Shown here: positions 62,100 through 64,000 of the stretch, piece after piece
Layout of the letters: every line of letters starts with the position of its first letter
How positions within the stretch are numbered: the stretch's first letter is position 1
Assembly: GCA_029783825.1 (NCBI GenBank)
Contig: JAREIK010002450.1
Coordinates: 997,039-1,061,038, forward strand
Source: Sapria himalayana
Lineage: Eukaryota; Streptophyta; Magnoliopsida; Malpighiales; Rafflesiaceae
Length of the DNA stretch: 64,000 bases
Reading direction: 5' to 3'
Program-made: the position numbers and the translations under genes
The notes under the pieces: generated by a model
The model's database searches: none
Told to the model about the DNA's origin: nothing
What the model saw: the letters and a program-made list of their open reading frames with translations, nothing else

Positions 62100-64000
62100 C
62101 TAAAAATTTATTATAACTTTGTTTTAATGTCTAATTTTTAGAATAAGGAAAAGTCCCAAGATATTATTGGGCGAGTGACTCTTATCAACTAGTCTCACAA
62201 ATATATAAGTTGCATGAGTAGTAAAGTAGATTTTATATAGATATCCATCTCATAGGAATTGTGTAGGCAATTTAATAAACTTTTATCAGTCAAGTCAACC
62301 ACTACTCTAAATTGAAAGAATAAATTTATATTTTTGGTATGACTCTTACATTCTAGGGTTAATACATTTCATTATGAATAATAACTTATCTAAATTTTTT
62401 ATATGTTATTATATTTGGTTACAAAATGAATATAGCATTATTATGAAAATATTCTAGTGTCATATTGGGCATACATTATGGTTATCAACTATTGGGTCCA
62501 ACCTAGTGATGGTCCTCTCATAGCGATCTCATTGGTTCATTATCACTAAAATGTAAAATTGTCTATCCTTGATAGTCATTCACAAGTTCATACCTCTTAG
62601 GCAACTCATCAACTACCCTTGATAGTTTCTTCATATGAGCTTTTTATTCTCCAATCATATGTGTAATATCGATATAAGCTAATGTGATAGTAAAATAATT
62701 TCTACTTTTGGCTTCGTAAATGATACTTATTTAATATTTGTTTTCCTTTAAACCTCATACTAGTAGTAATCATATGATATAAAGTAACTTGAAGGACTAT
62801 CATCAACTTAAGAATCACATCCAATCATATATGTCTTATGCTTTACCTACCACCATCTAACATCATGATATGTGACTCCCACACCAAAGGTGAAACTCTA
62901 AAAAAAATATTTTATAAAATACTCACATCGATTGAGGGTTAGTTCTTCGATGACATACACAATGGATTAACTATTAAATGATTCATACTTTTAACTTCTT
63001 AAGCACCATATTCACATGATTAATATATCTCAATATTAAGTTTTGACCTATTTGTTTATCTCACATATTACTATTAAAAGGACTATCATATCTATCAATA
63101 TCCACAACAAAATCCTTATACAATAATTTTTCATTAAGCATCCACACAAGAAACAACAAATACTAAACTTTAGATCTCAATTTAGCTTGACATTAGGGAG
63201 GAATTCACATGAGATAATTGGAAATATATCTCATGAAATTTCAAAGTTCACAATGACAATCCTCAAGAGTATCTAGGAACCAGATCCTAAATCAAAAATA
63301 CTTTATCATGGACCTTAGATTTTTTCCTAGGGTAAGTTGAAATTCATGCCTTCCTAGGGTTTATGCTTTTTCCTTGTATCATCTATTTGTTCATGAATCT
63401 TTCCTAGGATTGGGAAAAATATTGCTCCCAAAACCTTATCTTTCTTTTCTTTTCTTATGTTCTAGAAATCTTGTTTAGAAATTCATATTTTTTCTTTTTA
63501 TACTCAAATGATTGGATGCAAAATTTAAGTCAAAAGTTATGACTTTTAGGAATATCAGCTTTATCTTGTTATCTCTGTAACACAAAGCCATGGCTCTAAG
63601 AATGAGCCATGACTTTGGCCTCTTTCTAACTTTAGAATGCTACTACATTAGGAATAGTCATGAATGCACATTTTGTCTCTAAAATACAGTTGTGGCACTA
63701 GGAATAAACTACGGCTTTGGTCTCTCTCTTGCATCAAATGGTCAAGGCACTTGGAATGACCATGATAATATATTTTGTTTTTGTAACACTAAGTCATTGT
63801 ATTGAGAATGATCATGACTTATGTATTCCAACTCTATAACTTAAAGTCATGGCACTGAGAATAGACTGTGACTTTGGTCATTTCTCTAGAGTAGATGGAC
63901 ATGACCCTAGAATTTGCTACAACTCAAGTATTTCTCTCTGAAACTTTCTATAGCTAATGTCATAGTGTTGGGAATAACACTATAACTTTTTCCTTAGACT
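62100..64000 (-). repeat. LTR-like block, copy 3 (5' LTR), cut by window end
   Basis: Direct repeat of 57.45-59.4 kb, offset by about 4.6 kb. The corresponding 59.4-60.06 kb part lies beyond the window. With copy 2 it encloses only about 2 kb, as in non-autonomous LTR elements. Confidence 0.6.
63545..64000. repeat. Hairpin-bearing short tandem units
   Basis: Units of about 65 bp with AAAGTCATGGCAC...GACTTTGG. The clearest is 63584-63616: arms AAAGCCATGGCTC and GAGCCATGACTTT, 12 of 13 positions complementary, around the 7-base loop TAAGAAT. Another is at 63843-63875 with shorter arms. At least six units are present before the window ends. Confidence 0.65.

Noticed and set aside
1..64000. A bacterial-type system (CRISPR, defence island, operon)
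   Set aside because: The tandem repeats found are satellites, LTR arrays or microsatellites with no spacer pattern, and introns plus plant transposons show eukaryotic DNA.

Overview
The window is nuclear DNA from a flowering plant with a very AT-rich, repeat-dominated genome. It contains a plant-specific F-box/PP2 gene, CACTA and Ac-type hAT transposons, decayed Ty3-gypsy and Ty1-copia retrotransposons, a tRNA-derived SINE and long microsatellites. The species cannot be fixed from the sequence. Nothing looks prokaryotic or organellar, and I see no CRISPR array, operon or phage.

Only one gene looks intact. It is a minus-strand F-box protein of the PP2-A13 type, with three exons at 34556-34882, 34225-34343 and 19561-19984. 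The exons join in frame with GT/AG borders into a 289-residue protein, close to the usual family length. Intron 1 is 212 bp. Intron 2 is 14,240 bp and is packed with hAT elements, a long-terminal-repeat DNA element and microsatellites. Almost all other open frames are low-complexity shadows or fragments of dead transposon genes.

Layout. 1-3.84 kb: minus-strand Ty3-gypsy remains (protease-edge and Gag fragments, LTR edge). 3.84-5.94 kb: GAT/AAT microsatellite holding a MITE-like element with a GC-rich core. 6.05-6.68 kb: AT-rich tract with an exact 106-bp tandem duplication. 7.26-14.5 kb: plus-strand, LARD-like LTR element with a decayed plant-transposon-protein gene; its right repeat is expanded into units of about 740 bp, one of which holds a SINE with a perfect 14-bp target duplication. 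15.07-18.27 kb: a hAT chimera with two 3' ends in inverted orientation. 19.56-34.88 kb: the PP2-A13-type gene. 34.9-36.28 kb: promoter side and microsatellites. 36.28-43.92 kb: a full-length but dead CACTA element. 44.07-47.39 kb: a structurally complete but dead hAT. 48-55.5 kb: AT microsatellite and a minus-strand copia relic. 55.5-64 kb: three LTR-like blocks and an inverted copy of the LARD-like internal region seen at 8.7-10.3 kb.

The hAT pieces share one terminal sequence (about TAGAGGTGTCAAA), GC-rich subterminal regions and the same coding region, so they form one family. The CACTA element and one hAT sit in what reads as a single former CA/TA microsatellite upstream of the gene. I found no new functional system. 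The most unusual items are the inverted double-3'-end hAT, the TE-filled intron, the amplified LTR array and the hairpin-bearing short repeats in the LTR-like blocks.
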